A DNA stretch of 17,314 nt from Desulfobacterales bacterium (lineage in GTDB: Bacteria; Desulfobacterota; Desulfobulbia; Desulfobulbales; Desulfocapsaceae): positions 1 through 17,314 of the forward strand of contig JABDPQ010000457.1 of assembly GCA_013042695.1 (NCBI GenBank), written 5' to 3'. Numbering within the stretch: the stretch's first letter is position 1; every line of letters begins with the position of its first letter. Below are positions 1 through 7,816 of this stretch, one piece after another. A program made the translations under genes and the position numbers. The notes under the pieces are model-generated. The model was not told the origin of the DNA and ran no database searches. It saw nothing but the letters and a program-made list of their open reading frames with translations.

Positions 1-500
1 GCATCACCGGTAAACACGGTATTGGTTTTATCTGCACCAAGCAGTGACATGGCCTTGAGGGCTGGCTCTGCGTCAGGCTTATGTTTGGTTGTGTCTTCAG
101 GGGTTACGAGAACGTCAAAATACCTGGCGGTGTCTGTGGAATGCAGAATTTTCTCCAGGCTGAATCGTCTTCGCGAGGTGACAATTGCCAGTTTTTTCCC
201 AGCACTCTTAAGTATTTCCAGGGTCTCGGTGACATGGGGGAATGGTCTGATGCTGTCTTCCATTATGCTGAGCTGGTATTGGAGATAATCATCAAGAATT
301 TGCTCCTGGTCAAATTCGGGACCTAGATGGGTGATGAGCTGACTCTTTAGCGGCAGTCCGATACCATTGATGATGGTACTCCTGTCCATAGTCTTGCCTG
401 CATATTTCTCTGCAACATATTGAAAACATGTACAGATAAGGTCCACTGTGTCAAAGAGGGTGCCGTCGGCGTCGAAAAGGTAGCTGTCATACGGTTTCAT
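1..500 (-). CDS. HAD-family phosphatase, phosphoglycolate phosphatase-like (3' end outside window)
   Basis: The minus-strand frame starting at ATG 498-500 stays open to the window edge, giving 166 codons. HAD motif I is DADGT with the nucleophile and acid/base aspartates at residues 10 and 12. Motif II is IVTSR near residue 106, the motif III lysine lies in TKHKPD near residue 139, and the start of motif IV (VFTGD) falls at the cut edge. The roughly 75-residue helical insert between motifs I and II is the C1-type cap of the phosphoglycolate phosphatase/Gph-like group. These are cytoplasmic magnesium-dependent enzymes that dephosphorylate small phosphoesters. A GGAG ribosome site sits about 8 bases before the ATG. 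The HAD assignment is firm. The substrate cannot be told from sequence, and pyrophosphatase PpaX-like or beta-phosphoglucomutase-like roles remain possible. The gene points away from everything else on the left side. Confidence 0.9.
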   Translation of the reverse strand, partial: MKPYDSYLFDADGTLFDTVDLICTCFQYVAEKYAGKTMDRSTIINGIGLPLKSQLITHLGPEFDQEQILDDYLQYQLSIMEDSIRPFPHVTETLEILKSAGKKLAIVTSRRRFSLEKILHSTDTARYFDVLVTPEDTTKHKPDAEPALKAMSLLGADKTNTVFTGD

Positions 501-916
501 GGTACGTCTCCGGTTGGTGAAAATTGAGCTGTGAGGATACACCATTGGCTGTTGTCGGGCAAATATCTTCTTCAAAGGGGCGATTCTCCATTTTGTTGTC
601 CCTGAAGACGACGGCGGAGCTGCTCTCTAGGTTACAAAGTCGATAATTTTCAAACTTGAGTATGTTTTTGACGATCTATAGTCGTCGGAGAAGTTATCAT
701 ACCTATTTTTATGATGTAATATCATCAGATTTCCATATTACCAATGAGCCTTTTGCAAAATGATGATTTTCATTCAAAGTCAAGGCATGCGAAAAATGTT
801 TACCACAGGCATATAATCGATATTTCGAGGATAAAAATTTAAGCATAACGCAGAGGTTGAACGAAAAGGGCGTTTTGCAAGTGGCTCTAATAAATAAACT
901 TAGAAAAGATAAGGAA
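501..916. other. Intergenic region between HAD and methyltransferase genes
   Basis: This stretch is divergent between the HAD gene (minus) and the methyltransferase gene (plus). Bases 501-745 are AT-rich and hold no convincing reading frame. A small inverted repeat TGATG-TAATAT-CATCA lies just left of the MITE. Bases 746-887 are the first MITE copy. The 29 bases between the MITE and the ATG at 917 are almost pure A/T apart from AAGGA. I could not pick a convincing sigma-70 promoter. Confidence 0.6.
746..887. repeat. MITE copy 1 (142 bp, GAGCC terminal inverted repeats)
   Basis: This is a 142-bp element that recurs at 11922-12063 and 14981-15122 with only scattered substitutions. The left end reads GAGCCTTTTGCAAAA. 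The right end, reverse complemented, reads GAGCCACTTGCAAAA, so the terminal inverted repeats match at 13 of 15 positions. Flanks are CAAT (742-745) and TAAT (888-891), compatible with a 4-bp target duplication with one later change. It encodes no transposase and would have to be moved in trans. It ends 29 bases before the methyltransferase ATG. Confidence 0.88.
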
Positions 917-1576
917 ATGATCATAGATAAAGAAGAGTTAACGCTTGTAAAAATCCTTGCTCTTGCGAACCTTGAGAATCGAAAAGTGCTTGAGATAGGT
1001 TGTGGAGATGGACGTATTACTAAGGGATTATTAGCCAATTCTGGAAGTCTTATTGCCATTGATCCTGACTCAGCGGCCATTTCAACTGCCAAAGAACGAA
1101 TACCTGAGGTTGATTTTCGAGTGGGGTCTGGAGAGTCTCTTGGTTTTTTAAATGACTGTTTCGATGTCGTCTTGTTTACCTTGTCATTGCATCATCAAAA
1201 TAGCTCCAAGGCACTCAAAGAAGCTGCAAAGGTGCTTAATGATGATGGTCAAATTTTGATTGTCGAGCCGGTAGCTGATAGTGAAATATCAATCATATGC
1301 GATATCATTGAGAGCGAAACCGATGCGCTTAATAACGCTATTAACGCCATCAATACAAGTATGTTTAAGGTTGTTTTTGCAGAGGAGTTTTACCCTGAAT
1401 GGGAGTTCGAAAATAATCGAGAGCTCTATAGCTGGCTATTCGATCATTATCAAATTCCCTATGACAAATCAAAAGTTGTTCGTATAAATAAGCTTCTCGG
1501 TGATAAAAAGAGATCTAGACCTATTAATTTAGGTGACAAACATGTGATCATAAGCTTAGTGATCGATGCTGATTGA
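917..1576 (+). CDS. Class I SAM-dependent methyltransferase
   Basis: A 219-residue protein with a Rossmann-type methyltransferase fold. Motif I is VLEIGCGDGR (about residues 24-33), the acidic strand-2 end is IAIDPDS, motif II is FDVVLFTLSLHH, and strand 5 is GQILIVEP. This matches the Methyltransf_11/25-like group, cytoplasmic enzymes that move a methyl group from S-adenosylmethionine to an unknown acceptor. The C-terminal third (EWEFENNRELYSWLFDHYQ) is probably the substrate cap and I do not recognise it. Start choice is uncertain. ATG 917 gives a normal N-terminus for the fold, but its AAGGA is unusually close (about 2 bases). In-frame GTG 881 and TTG 857 lie inside the MITE and would add MITE-encoded residues. 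The gene is visibly A/T-richer than its neighbours and stands alone, which suggests acquisition or relaxed selection. Confidence 0.85.
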   Translation: MIIDKEELTLVKILALANLENRKVLEIGCGDGRITKGLLANSGSLIAIDPDSAAISTAKERIPEVDFRVGSGESLGFLNDCFDVVLFTLSLHHQNSSKALKEAAKVLNDDGQILIVEPVADSEISIICDIIESETDALNNAINAINTSMFKVVFAEEFYPEWEFENNRELYSWLFDHYQIPYDKSKVVRINKLLGDKKRSRPINLGDKHVIISLVIDAD

Positions 1577-1942
1577 AGTTGAAGGGACTGCCAGATAATT
1601 TCCGACCAAAAAGTTTTACTATCCAATGATATTTCTTACGGGTCTATCTCTACAAGCCTTTAAAAAAACCACGATCTTTGATCTCTTTGCTAACCTGGCT
1701 ATTTGTCTTGACACACAAGTAATTTGCGCATACATTTTTCCTGTCCTAACTAAATTAATGAGCACTTAATGGTTTGCCAGTGAAGCTTCCACCAACAATT
1801 AGCTCGTCTTTGAAATAGAGATTGTAGATAACCTGTAAGAGAGTAATTCCAAACAATTACTTATAACAAACATCTTGATCAACAATTTTATGACAAAACC
1901 TTCATCATGCAATTATTAATGGACAAATGGGAGGGTTAATAA
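1577..1942. other. Long leader and promoter region of the DctP/phosphatase unit
   Basis: There is no reading frame worth calling in this 366-bp stretch. It contains one good sigma-70-like promoter (1708-1736), then about 200 bases of AT-rich leader ending in a strong GGGAGG ribosome site at 1929-1934. I saw no recognisable riboswitch and no clear terminator for the upstream methyltransferase gene. Confidence 0.6.
1708..1736 (+). promoter_or_regulatory. Sigma-70-type promoter for the DctP/PP2C unit
   Basis: A perfect -35 box TTGACA (1708-1713) is followed after exactly 17 bases by TACATT (1731-1736), 4 of 6 matches to the -10 consensus. It would start transcription near 1743 and leave a leader of about 200 bases before the DctP ATG at 1943. 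It is the best promoter match in this gap. The call is by eye. Confidence 0.5.
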
Positions 1943-3109
1943 ATGTCTAAATCAAGCGATCGGAATAAAAGCAAGAGCACCAAGAGCAGGAAAGCAGATG
2001 GCGCGAACCGCCGCAATTTCCTCAAGAGTGCTGCGGCTGCAGTAGCGGGAAGCACAGCGCTGGCATTCCCGAGCATATCAAGGGCACAGACTAAAACTCT
2101 CAAAATGCAGACAGCTTATGTATCTGGTGATATTTACGAAGATATGGCTCGTCAGTATGTGGATCGAGTAGAAGCAATGTCAGGTAACCGTCTCAAAATT
2201 ACCCTTTATTCTGCTGGTGCGATTGTCAAGGCCTTTCAGCTTCAGGAAGCAGTAGACAAAGGAGTACTAGATGGGGCGCATACGGTCACTGCCTATTGGT
2301 ACAGCAAACATAAGGCTGCGTCACTTTTTGGCACAGGTCCTGTTTTTGGTGCCAACGCTTTGCAACTCTTGGCATGGATTCATCGTGGCGGGGGCAAAGA
2401 GTTATATCGGGAACTTATTCAGGACATTCTCAATCTGAACCTCGTTGGCTTTTTTACCTTTCCGTTCCCGACCCAGCCTTTAGGTTGGTTCAGGGAAGAG
2501 ATCAAGAACGTGGAACAGCTGAAGGACCTCAAGTATCGCACGGTAGGTTTAGCTGCCGATGTTATGCAGGGTATGGGGCTCGATGTATTGCAGCTACCGG
2601 GTAGTGGGATCATCCCTGCCTTTAAACGAGGCGTAATCGATTCATTTGAGTACACTAACCCGACCTCTGATCGAGGGCTTGGTGCTCAAGAAGTATCAAA
2701 GACTTATATGTTGGGGAGTTATCATCAGGCAGCTGAGTTCTTTGAGATTATTTTCAACAAGACTGTATTTGATTCTCTCCCATTAGAGCATCAGGCTATT
2801 CTTGAATATGCAGCAGAAGCGGCCACTCTAGCCAATTACTCATTGGCAATGGATCGTCATTCAAGAGATCTTGATATGCTCATTGCTAGAGACGGAGTTA
2901 GTGTATATCGAACCCCACAATCGGTTATGGATGAACAGCTCAAGTCTTGGGATAGGGTCCTCATTAATTTGATGAAAGATCCGTTTTTCAAAAAAGTCGT
3001 TGATAGCCAGAAAGAATGGACAAAACGGGTTGCATTTTATGACCTGATGAACACGGCCGATTATAAGCGTGCATATATGCACTACTTTCCAGATAACATA
3101 ACTTTCTAA
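1943..3109 (+). CDS. Tat-exported TRAP-type (DctP family) solute-binding protein, no permease nearby
   Basis: A 388-residue periplasmic binding protein of the DctP/TakP type. The N-terminus has a basic stretch, the twin-arginine motif NRRNFLKS at residues 22-29, a hydrophobic segment and a likely cleavage after SRA at about residue 48. Export should therefore be by the Tat pathway, as for many cofactor-free DctP relatives. The mature chain begins KTLKMQTAY and carries the family's middle signature (KYRTVGLAADVMQGMG, then LPGSGIIPAFKRGVIDSFEY), where the Arg and the aromatic/acidic pair usually contact the ligand carboxylate. Related proteins bind 2-oxoacids and other carboxylates. The ribosome site GGGAGG is excellent. 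No DctQ or DctM gene is adjacent. The next gene, 26 bp on, is a membrane phosphatase with a periplasmic sensor, so this protein may serve sensing rather than transport. The ligand is unknown. Confidence 0.92.
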   Translation: MSKSSDRNKSKSTKSRKADGANRRNFLKSAAAAVAGSTALAFPSISRAQTKTLKMQTAYVSGDIYEDMARQYVDRVEAMSGNRLKITLYSAGAIVKAFQLQEAVDKGVLDGAHTVTAYWYSKHKAASLFGTGPVFGANALQLLAWIHRGGGKELYRELIQDILNLNLVGFFTFPFPTQPLGWFREEIKNVEQLKDLKYRTVGLAADVMQGMGLDVLQLPGSGIIPAFKRGVIDSFEYTNPTSDRGLGAQEVSKTYMLGSYHQAAEFFEIIFNKTVFDSLPLEHQAILEYAAEAATLANYSLAMDRHSRDLDMLIARDGVSVYRTPQSVMDEQLKSWDRVLINLMKDPFFKKVVDSQKEWTKRVAFYDLMNTADYKRAYMHYFPDNITF

Positions 3110-3135
3110 TTCAGTATCTCATCTTCACGATCAAT

Positions 3136-5553
3136 ATGTTTAAAAACTTTGGAGTTCGTGGCCGCCTCCTTCTTTCATTTATTGGCATTAGTGCTTTTGC
3201 CGTATTCACAACCGGAGCGGCAATACACAGCTTTGGGGTTGTTCAATCGCTTTTTGACAAAGTAACCGACCAACGAGTTCCGACGGCTCTGGCTGTACAA
3301 GAGCTCTCATCTCGTGTGGGGAGAAATCTTGCTGAAACACCAACCTTACTTTCGGCAAGTACTGAAAAGGAACGTTTGCAAAGCTGGGAAAAGATAAGCA
3401 CCGAGTTCGAAGCAATTGATGAGCTTCTGTTGCTTCTCCGCAGCCAAGGATTTGCTATTGATCTCCTTAACTCGTTGCAAAATAACCTGGGATTGTTGCG
3501 TTCCAATTTGCTTACATTATTCACACTGGTTGGTGAACGTATCACACTGACTAAGCACAAGGAGTCACTTCTGGATAGGATGGATAAAGAGCAAGAGGAA
3601 ACCCTTGAAGTATTGGGGCCTTGGAGAACGAGTGTAAATTATAATGTTCAGCGTTTACGTTCCACCATAAAAAACGATAGACTCTCATCGGAAGATAGAT
3701 CAATAGCCGAGAAGGAATTGATTGAATCACAGGCTCTCCTTAACTCTCTTCAGCAAACCTATCAGAGTATCACTGAAATTCACCACATCATTATGAGGAT
3801 AACTGGTGCTGAAAAATATGAGAGCATTGAATTATCGAAGATTCGTGCTCAGTGGTCATTGGAAGCCCTCGCCACGCTTTCAACAGTCGTTGGGTCTCAG
3901 CTACGTCTACTCATTCTTGCAGAAATTCAACGTTTTAGCCTATTTATTAAGGGAGAAGATAACATGCCCTCACTGCGAGTACATGAAATCACTCTCATTA
4001 ATAATGGCGAAAAAGTGAAACGTCAAAATATCCTTTTATCACAAGAATTAACTGAACTAGTGAAATTGATTGTTCGAGATACCCAGTTGGATATCTCCCA
4101 GGCGACAATTCAGGCGCATGCAGTTCAAAAGAAAAGCAGTATTATCTTAATCCTGATTGCGTCGATGAGCCTTGTATGTTCTCTGCTTATTGTATGGCTC
4201 TATGTTGGACGCAACCTGATTGCCAGACTAACTGCACTGAGCAATAGTATGCGAGCAATAGCAGGGGGGGATCTCAGGGCGTCTTTGCCCGTTCCAGGAA
4301 GCAATGACGAGATAGGCGGAATGACAGAAGCTTTGGTCGTTTTTCGAGACACAGCTATCGAAGTTGAGGAAAACAATTTACGTGATATTGAAGCAGCTCG
4401 TCGAAGACTTATCGATGCGATTGAAAATTCATCTGAAGGATTCGTGTTTTTCGATCACGAAGACCGTCTAGTGATTTGCAACACCAGATATCATGAATTG
4501 CTTCATCAAAATACAGACATTACTTTTGAGCCGGGAACAACGTTTGAAACGATTATTCGGAAAGCGGCAGAGAGTGGACACATTCTTGATGCCGAAGGTC
4601 GAATCGACGAATGGGTGGCAGATCGTTTGGTACTTCATCAAAATCCAGGTGAACCAAGGATACAACAACGTAGCGGTGGTCAGTGGATTTTGATAACTGA
4701 ACGAAAGACTGGGGATGGCGGAACTGTCGCAATCTATTCAGATATTAGCGATTTGAAGCAACGTGAGGAAGAACTGGAAGATGCATTAGAAGAAAGAAAA
4801 CAGGCATTTTTCCTTCTCGATCAGGAACTATCAGAAGCGGCGGAATATGTGAAGAATATACTTCCACATCCCTTGCAAAAGGGGAAAATTAACATTGATT
4901 GGAAATTTGTTCCCTCAACATCTCTGGGGGGTGATGCGTTTGGGTATTACTGGTTGGATGAAAACCACTTTGTAATTTATTTGATAGATGTAAGCGGGCA
5001 CGGAGTTGGAGCAGCCCTGTTGTCGGTTTCCGTCATCAATGCTTTACGTTCCCAATCTCTAACTGGTACCGATTTCAAAGATCCTGCACAAGTACTGGCA
5101 TCACTGAATAAAGCATTTCCATGTGAAGAAAATAATTATATGTTTTTCACAATATGGTACGGCGTCTACAATAAAAGCACCCGTGAGTTAATTTATGCGA
5201 GCGGCGGTCATCCGCCTGCACTCTTTATTGAAGATACCAAAGAGGGTGATTCAAGGATTCTTTCGTTGAAGACAGCCAATGCTGCAATTGGGGCAGTTCC
5301 GGATATAAATTATAAGAAAGATAAACATCTTGTTAGTGAAAACGGGAAGTTATACATTTTTTCCGATGGCGTTTATGAAGTCGAAAGATCAGATGGATCG
5401 ATGTGGCAATTGTCTGAATTTGTAGATTTCATGAGACGAACAAAACCTACAGACAGAGCACACCTAGATACCCTATACAATTATGTTCAAAGTATAACCA
5501 TCCAAGAAAATTTTGAAGACGACTTTACCCTGTTGGCTGCAACTTTCAAATAA
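3136..5553 (+). CDS. Membrane receptor phosphatase: periplasmic sensor, HAMP, PAS, SpoIIE/RsbU PP2C
   Basis: An 805-residue inner-membrane protein. TM1 lies near residues 10-32. A roughly 300-residue, mainly helical periplasmic region follows, beginning like TorS-type sensor bundles (FDKVTDQRVPTALAVQELSS). TM2 is near 336-358, then HAMP to about 410 (MRAIAGGDL). A PAS domain spans about 422-540 (IENSSEGFVFFD), followed by a short coiled coil. The C-terminus is a SpoIIE/PP2C phosphatase. Its metal-binding acidic motifs are all present: GGDAFG near 599, DVSGHG near 618, FSDGVYE, and FEDDFT near the end. It should therefore be an active Mn/Mg-dependent Ser/Thr phosphatase, most plausibly acting on a phosphorylated STAS anti-anti-sigma protein. 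No such partner lies in the window. The start ATG has no clear ribosome site. The 26-bp gap suggests translational coupling to the binding-protein gene. It is not a histidine kinase: no H-box or HATPase is present. Confidence 0.9.
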   Translation: MFKNFGVRGRLLLSFIGISAFAVFTTGAAIHSFGVVQSLFDKVTDQRVPTALAVQELSSRVGRNLAETPTLLSASTEKERLQSWEKISTEFEAIDELLLLLRSQGFAIDLLNSLQNNLGLLRSNLLTLFTLVGERITLTKHKESLLDRMDKEQEETLEVLGPWRTSVNYNVQRLRSTIKNDRLSSEDRSIAEKELIESQALLNSLQQTYQSITEIHHIIMRITGAEKYESIELSKIRAQWSLEALATLSTVVGSQLRLLILAEIQRFSLFIKGEDNMPSLRVHEITLINNGEKVKRQNILLSQELTELVKLIVRDTQLDISQATIQAHAVQKKSSIILILIASMSLVCSLLIVWLYVGRNLIARLTALSNSMRAIAGGDLRASLPVPGSNDEIGGMTEALVVFRDTAIEVEENNLRDIEAARRRLIDAIENSSEGFVFFDHEDRLVICNTRYHELLHQNTDITFEPGTTFETIIRKAAESGHILDAEGRIDEWVADRLVLHQNPGEPRIQQRSGGQWILITERKTGDGGTVAIYSDISDLKQREEELEDALEERKQAFFLLDQELSEAAEYVKNILPHPLQKGKINIDWKFVPSTSLGGDAFGYYWLDENHFVIYLIDVSGHGVGAALLSVSVINALRSQSLTGTDFKDPAQVLASLNKAFPCEENNYMFFTIWYGVYNKSTRELIYASGGHPPALFIEDTKEGDSRILSLKTANAAIGAVPDINYKKDKHLVSENGKLYIFSDGVYEVERSDGSMWQLSEFVDFMRRTKPTDRAHLDTLYNYVQSITIQENFEDDFTLLAATFK

Positions 5554-5836
5554 AGTATCCCATAAGCTAGTCTCCAATCCAATATAGCGTTTCTGAAGCT
5601 CTTCCTCCCCTAAAATCTCTCGTGGTATAGTTGTTTCCTAATTCTCTTTCGAAACGTATAAACTGCCCTTCCGCGAGGTTGACACTGGCAAGGCTTAACT
5701 ACCTGAATATTCAATAAAAGAAGGTGGTCAGGAGGAAGGTCCACATACATCACCAATCATTGAAATAAAGACTGCCATGGAGCAGCTACAATTACTATCC
5801 TCTCTTTTATGCGCTTCTATACTATTGTTTGAAATC

Positions 5837-6508
5837 TTAACAGCTCGCAACAGATAATAAATCGTTTTTTACAAGCTCAAGATGTTCCGCCATAACGCGT
5901 TCTGCCCGGGTAACACTTCGAGCCTCAATTGCTTCGATACACTTGTAATGCTGACAAGAATATTCTATCATTTTCTCAGGAGTAACCGCTGATTCCTTTA
6001 GCTGACCCCAAAGCTTTTCTTGCCTCATTGCATTTACAATATTTAAAACCGATAAAAGCAGGTTATTGTGTGCCGCTTCGGCAATTGTCCTGTGAAGCGT
6101 GGCATCCCAAAGCTCATAGGCCTGTATGTCTATAGCTTGTTTACTTCTCTCGATGCAGTGGTACATCTTTGCGATCATGGCGGGAGTTGCGCGAATTGCA
6201 GCAAATCCCGCCAGTCTTGGTTCAATGACCAGCCGCATCTCCATGATTTCCATTGGGTTGGTTGAACGGCTGAGAAAGGAGAGTTGAGGGTTCTGTTCAG
6301 TTGGCGGATTCCCGACAAAGGTGCCCTTGCCGACATGCCGCCAGATTTTCCCGTCGGCTTCAAGTAATGCCAGCGCTTTTCGGAGGGTGGCTCGTGTGAC
6401 GTTTAGCTCTTGCGAAAGTTCTCTTTCGGGAGGGAGCTTGAACTGTTCAGAAAACCTCCCATCAGCTATCATTTTGTTTAGTTTTACTATGAGATCTTTC
6501 GCAGCCAT
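5837..6508 (-). CDS. GntR-family transcriptional regulator, FadR/FCD subfamily
   Basis: A 223-residue repressor-type protein. The N-terminal winged helix-turn-helix spans about residues 1-65 (LPPERELSQELNVTRATLRKA, then the wing HVGKGTFVG). The C-terminal FCD ligand domain keeps the usual metal-site residues: Asp in WDATLH, His in CQHYKCIEAI and His in AEHLELV. I chose ATG 6506-6508 (MAAKDLIVK) because AGGGG lies 4-5 bases upstream. The longer frame to 6601 adds residues unlike the family and would cover the operator. FCD proteins usually bind an organic acid and then release DNA. The gene is divergent from the FAH-TRAP unit and shares with it a 255-bp intergenic region holding two matching palindromes inside promoter spacers. 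This suggests it represses both itself and that unit. The inducer is unknown. Confidence 0.93.
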   Translation of the reverse strand: MAAKDLIVKLNKMIADGRFSEQFKLPPERELSQELNVTRATLRKALALLEADGKIWRHVGKGTFVGNPPTEQNPQLSFLSRSTNPMEIMEMRLVIEPRLAGFAAIRATPAMIAKMYHCIERSKQAIDIQAYELWDATLHRTIAEAAHNNLLLSVLNIVNAMRQEKLWGQLKESAVTPEKMIEYSCQHYKCIEAIEARSVTRAERVMAEHLELVKNDLLSVASC

Positions 6509-6550
6509 ACTGCCCCTGTTATGTATTGTTAACAAATTAATGGTTATTCC

Positions 6551-6579
6551 AATATAACCAATTTTTGAATTGGTTGCAA
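6551..6579 (-). promoter_or_regulatory. Promoter of the GntR gene with operator palindrome in its spacer
   Basis: Read on the minus strand: -35 TTGCAA (6579-6574), a 17-base spacer, then -10 TATATT (6556-6551), 4/6 and 5/6 consensus matches. The spacer is filled by a perfect palindrome with 8-bp arms extending slightly into the boxes: AACCAATT, TTTG, AATTGGTT at 6556-6575. A bound dimer here would block polymerase, so autorepression is the natural reading. Another inverted repeat, TGGTTAT-N6-ATAACCA (6541-6560), overlaps its left side. Confidence 0.65.
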
Positions 6580-6705
6580 TGCCGGCTGATTGACATAACA
6601 ATCCGCCAATATCTATTATGTACTTAATATAATATAAAATAAGCCATCATTGCTTATGTGGAAAATATATGTTCAGGCTGTTTATCAAAGGATTATATGT
6701 AGTTG

Positions 6706-6734
6706 TTGACACCAATTATGAATTGGACTAATTT
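6706..6734 (+). promoter_or_regulatory. Promoter of the FAH-TRAP unit with operator palindrome in its spacer
   Basis: A perfect TTGACA (6706-6711) is followed by 17 bases and then TAATTT (6729-6734), a weak -10. The spacer is almost entirely the palindrome CCAATT-ATG-AATTGG (6712-6726), which has the same 6-bp arms as the palindrome in the GntR promoter. Position and shared arms mark it as the likely GntR operator. One difference is that the arm spacing is 3 bases here and 4 bases in the other copy. Confidence 0.65.
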
Positions 6735-6763
6735 AAGACGAAACAAACTTGATGGAGAGTCTT

Positions 6764-7645
6764 ATGCGCTTTGTTTCATTTGAAAAGAACGGGCAACTGG
6801 CTGTCGGCAGTCTTGTTCCCGATGAAAACTGCGTGATCAATTTGACGGGAGTAGGTTTGCCTGACGATCTGAACACGATCGTTGAAATGGGGCAGAAAGG
6901 TCTCGACATGGCCGAGACAGCGGCACAAACTGGTGAGCGAATTGCTCTGTCGGAAATTAAAATTCTTGCACCGTTTCCTCGTCCCAGACGCAACATAATA
7001 TGTGTGGGGAAAAATTACTTCGAGCATTCAAAAGAATTTGAAAAAAGTGGTTTTGACTCAACATCTGGTGGCCAAACCATTCCAGATGCCCCGGTCATAT
7101 TCACAAAGGCTCCGACGAGCGTTACCGGTCCCGGCGAGTCAATTCCTGCTAGTTCTGATCCTTCACATTCGACGGATTACGAAGGAGAACTGGCCGTGGT
7201 TATTGGCCGAACCGGACGCAATGTAAGTAAAGACGAAGCGTTCAACTATGTATGCGGATATACCGTTATCAACGATGTGACGGCACGAAATCTCCAGCAG
7301 CTTCATAAGCAATGGTTTCTGGGCAAAAGCCTGGATGGTTTTTGCCCGATGGGGCCATGTTTTGTCACGTCCGACGAGATCGAAGACGTAACCTCGCTCA
7401 ATGTTTCAACTTGGGTGAATGGGGAATTGCGCCAGAAAGCGTGCGTGAAAGACTTGATTTTTAATATTCCAACGATCATTGAAACCGTATCCTCGCTTCT
7501 AACAATTATCCCCGGTGATATCATTGCCACGGGGACGCCAGCAGGTGTTGGGATTGGCTTTACACCTCCTAAGTTCCTTCAACCAGGTGACAAGGTAGTA
7601 ATTGAAATTGACCATATTGGAGTACTTGAGAATACCGTGACGTAA
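6764..7645 (+). CDS. Fumarylacetoacetate hydrolase (FAH) family protein
   Basis: A 293-residue cytoplasmic enzyme with the C-terminal FAH domain. Family motifs appear in order: ICVGKNYFEH (substrate-binding start), DYEGELAVVIG with metal-binding Glu140 and Glu142, NDVTARNLQ with metal-binding Asp171, KSLDGFCPMGP, and GDIIATGTPAGVG. All three acidic ligands of the divalent metal are present. The family hydrolyses or decarboxylates C-C bonds of oxo-acids (fumarylpyruvate, acylpyruvates, 2-keto-3-deoxy sugar acids, oxaloacetate). The exact reaction cannot be read from sequence. ATG 6764 is chosen because GGAG at 6754-6757 is well placed. The ATG at 6752 overlaps that site. It is the first gene of the GntR-controlled unit and is followed by a TAXI/TRAP importer, so its substrate probably derives from the imported acid. 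Confidence 0.92.
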   Translation: MRFVSFEKNGQLAVGSLVPDENCVINLTGVGLPDDLNTIVEMGQKGLDMAETAAQTGERIALSEIKILAPFPRPRRNIICVGKNYFEHSKEFEKSGFDSTSGGQTIPDAPVIFTKAPTSVTGPGESIPASSDPSHSTDYEGELAVVIGRTGRNVSKDEAFNYVCGYTVINDVTARNLQQLHKQWFLGKSLDGFCPMGPCFVTSDEIEDVTSLNVSTWVNGELRQKACVKDLIFNIPTIIETVSSLLTIIPGDIIATGTPAGVGIGFTPPKFLQPGDKVVIEIDHIGVLENTVT

Positions 7646-7730
7646 GACAAGCGAAAGGTGTATCAGCCAACATTACTGGGTGTTGATTAATATGTACAAT
7701 AGAAGAAGGTGAAATTGAGGCGATAGCTAT

Positions 7731-7780
7731 GCTGCTGGTAGTATTGGTTACCTAAAGATACTGGGCATTTGAACAGCAGC
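7731..7780 (+). other. Intercistronic inverted repeat between FAH and TAXI genes
   Basis: GCTGCTG (7731-7737) pairs with CAGCAGC (7774-7780). Inside the loop AGTAT and ATACT can form a second short stem. It has no U-tract, so it does not look like an intrinsic terminator. It could be an mRNA processing or stability element in the 171-bp gap. This is a by-eye call with no folding energy. Confidence 0.3.
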
Positions 7781-7816
7781 TAATTTCAAAACACTTAATT
7801 GATAGGAGGTAGTTCC

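Noticed and set aside
709..1092. Minus-strand frame encoding a peptide (LNENHHFAKGSL) that recurs at 14896-15081
   Set aside because: It is the MITE read backwards. In copy 2 the same frame has an early stop, and the other two copies run into unrelated flanks, so there is no sign of coding selection.
3136..5553. Histidine kinase annotation, suggested by the TorS-like sensor and HAMP
   Set aside because: There is no dimerisation histidine box and no HATPase N/G motifs. The C-terminus is clearly SpoIIE-type PP2C.
5554..5836. TTGACA at 5679-5684 and an AGGAGG near 5730, suggesting a small gene
   Set aside because: No -10 box at proper spacing and no start codon at the right distance after AGGAGG. 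No coherent frame follows.
6509..6601. N-terminal extension of the GntR protein by 31 residues
   Set aside because: The extension lacks a ribosome site, does not resemble the family's N-terminus and would cover the gntR promoter and operator. ATG 6508 has a good AGGGG.
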